Below are positions 13,046 through 13,408 of a stretch of DNA of 13,408 nucleotides, piece by piece. This DNA comes from Elusimicrobiota bacterium. GTDB taxonomy: Bacteria; Elusimicrobiota; Elusimicrobia; JACQJN01. The DNA is taken from assembly GCA_016205085.1 (NCBI GenBank), contig JACQJN010000134.1, positions 1 to 13,408 on the forward strand, written 5' to 3'. Position numbers and translations under genes: made by a program. Under the pieces are notes generated by a model. The model was given only the letters and a program-made list of their open reading frames with translations. It was not told the origin of the DNA and made no database searches. Position 1 is the first letter of the stretch. Every line of letters starts with the position of its first letter.

Positions 13046-13353
13046 GAAAAATTCGCTTCGCGGTTGGTGTCCTGGTCGCCAGTTTGTTGGTTTTTCTGTT
13101 TGTGTGGCAACATGTGCAGGCGACACGGCTTGGGTATGAGGTACAGGATGTTCGCAAAAACATCCAATGGCAAAAGAGCAAAAATGCCTATACGAGACTT
13201 CAACTGCAGAGATTAGTTTCTCCAGCTAGAATCGCACAGGAAGCTTCCAGGCGATTAGGCATGTCGGCTCCTGGGCCCACACAAATTGTTCTCCTGGGAA
13301 CTCCTCCCTCCAGATCCGAAGAAGGTTCTCTTTTGCTAAGTTGGCTCAAGTGA
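13042..13353 (+). CDS. ftsL: Cell division protein FtsL
   Basis: FtsL is a small bitopic divisome protein that pairs with FtsB and recruits or activates the FtsWI septal peptidoglycan synthase. The 103-residue product has a short basic cytoplasmic tip (MRKIR), one membrane segment at about 6-25, then a helical, probably coiled-coil region (about 31-62) rich in Gln, Lys, Arg and Leu, and LVSPARIAQEASRRLGMSAPGPTQIVLL (58-85), the usual FtsL ending. Similarity is structural more than sequence-based, as is normal for this family; position after mraZ-rsmH supports the name. ATG 13042, overlapping the preceding small frame, is preferred. An in-frame TTG at 13006 would add 12 residues but has no ribosome-binding site. 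Confidence 0.85.
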   Translation: MRKIRFAVGVLVASLLVFLFVWQHVQATRLGYEVQDVRKNIQWQKSKNAYTRLQLQRLVSPARIAQEASRRLGMSAPGPTQIVLLGTPPSRSEEGSLLLSWLK

Positions 13354-13408
13354 GTCAATGAGTTCCTTTTAAATCCTTCGGTTCCATGGGTGCTATCGCC
13401 CGGTTAAA

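Noticed and set aside
13386..13408. Possible start of the next gene (ATG at 13386, MGAIARL...), perhaps ftsI
   Set aside because: Only seven codons are visible, there is no Shine-Dalgarno, and no ftsI motif can be seen, so it is not called as a feature.

Overview
The window is 13.4 kb of compact bacterial DNA in which every supported gene lies on the + strand. It joins two well known housekeeping blocks: the rpmH-rnpA-yidD-yidC-jag-mnmE-mnmG-rsmG block that often sits near the replication origin, and the start of the dcw (division and cell wall) cluster, mraZ-rsmH-ftsL. YidC carries a large domain between its first membrane segment and its insertase core, as in organisms with two membranes, so the source is probably a diderm. 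I cannot place it further with confidence; an uncultured lineage of the Omnitrophota or Elusimicrobiota type would fit, but that is a guess.

Layout. Positions 1-207 hold a strongly self-complementary segment with no recognised gene, ending at an extended -10 promoter (208-216). From 227 to 10955 the genes run almost without gaps, many overlapping, and look like one long operon: L34, RNase P protein, YidD (start disrupted or unusual), YidC, KhpB/Jag, MnmE, a lysine-tailed EF-Tu domain-2-like protein, a UMF1-type MFS transporter, a Yip1-like membrane protein, MnmG, RsmG, an unknown multi-pass membrane protein and a membrane-anchored gluzincin peptidase. A 260-base gap (10956-11215) then holds two hairpins, a consensus sigma-70 promoter and four 10-bp MraZ-box-like repeats. 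After it come mraZ, rsmH, an unusual hairpin-rich interval of about 480 bases with two small open frames, and ftsL. The next gene is cut by the window end.

How the genes work together. L34, RNase P protein, KhpB, MnmE/MnmG (one tRNA wobble-uridine modification complex) and RsmG (16S rRNA methylation) serve translation. YidD and YidC insert membrane proteins. MraZ, RsmH and FtsL open the division cluster, with MraZ probably controlling its own promoter.

Most interesting. (1) A perfectly duplicated 51-bp palindromic repeat lies in frame inside yidC. (2) The rsmH-ftsL interval carries at least seven perfect hairpins, is spanned by a chain of four-base ATGA stop/start overlaps, and ends in mutually exclusive hairpins next to a consensus Shine-Dalgarno. 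(3) A multi-branched structured segment lies ahead of rpmH. Together these suggest that palindromic elements, or unrecognised structured RNAs, have spread in this genome, including inside open reading frames.
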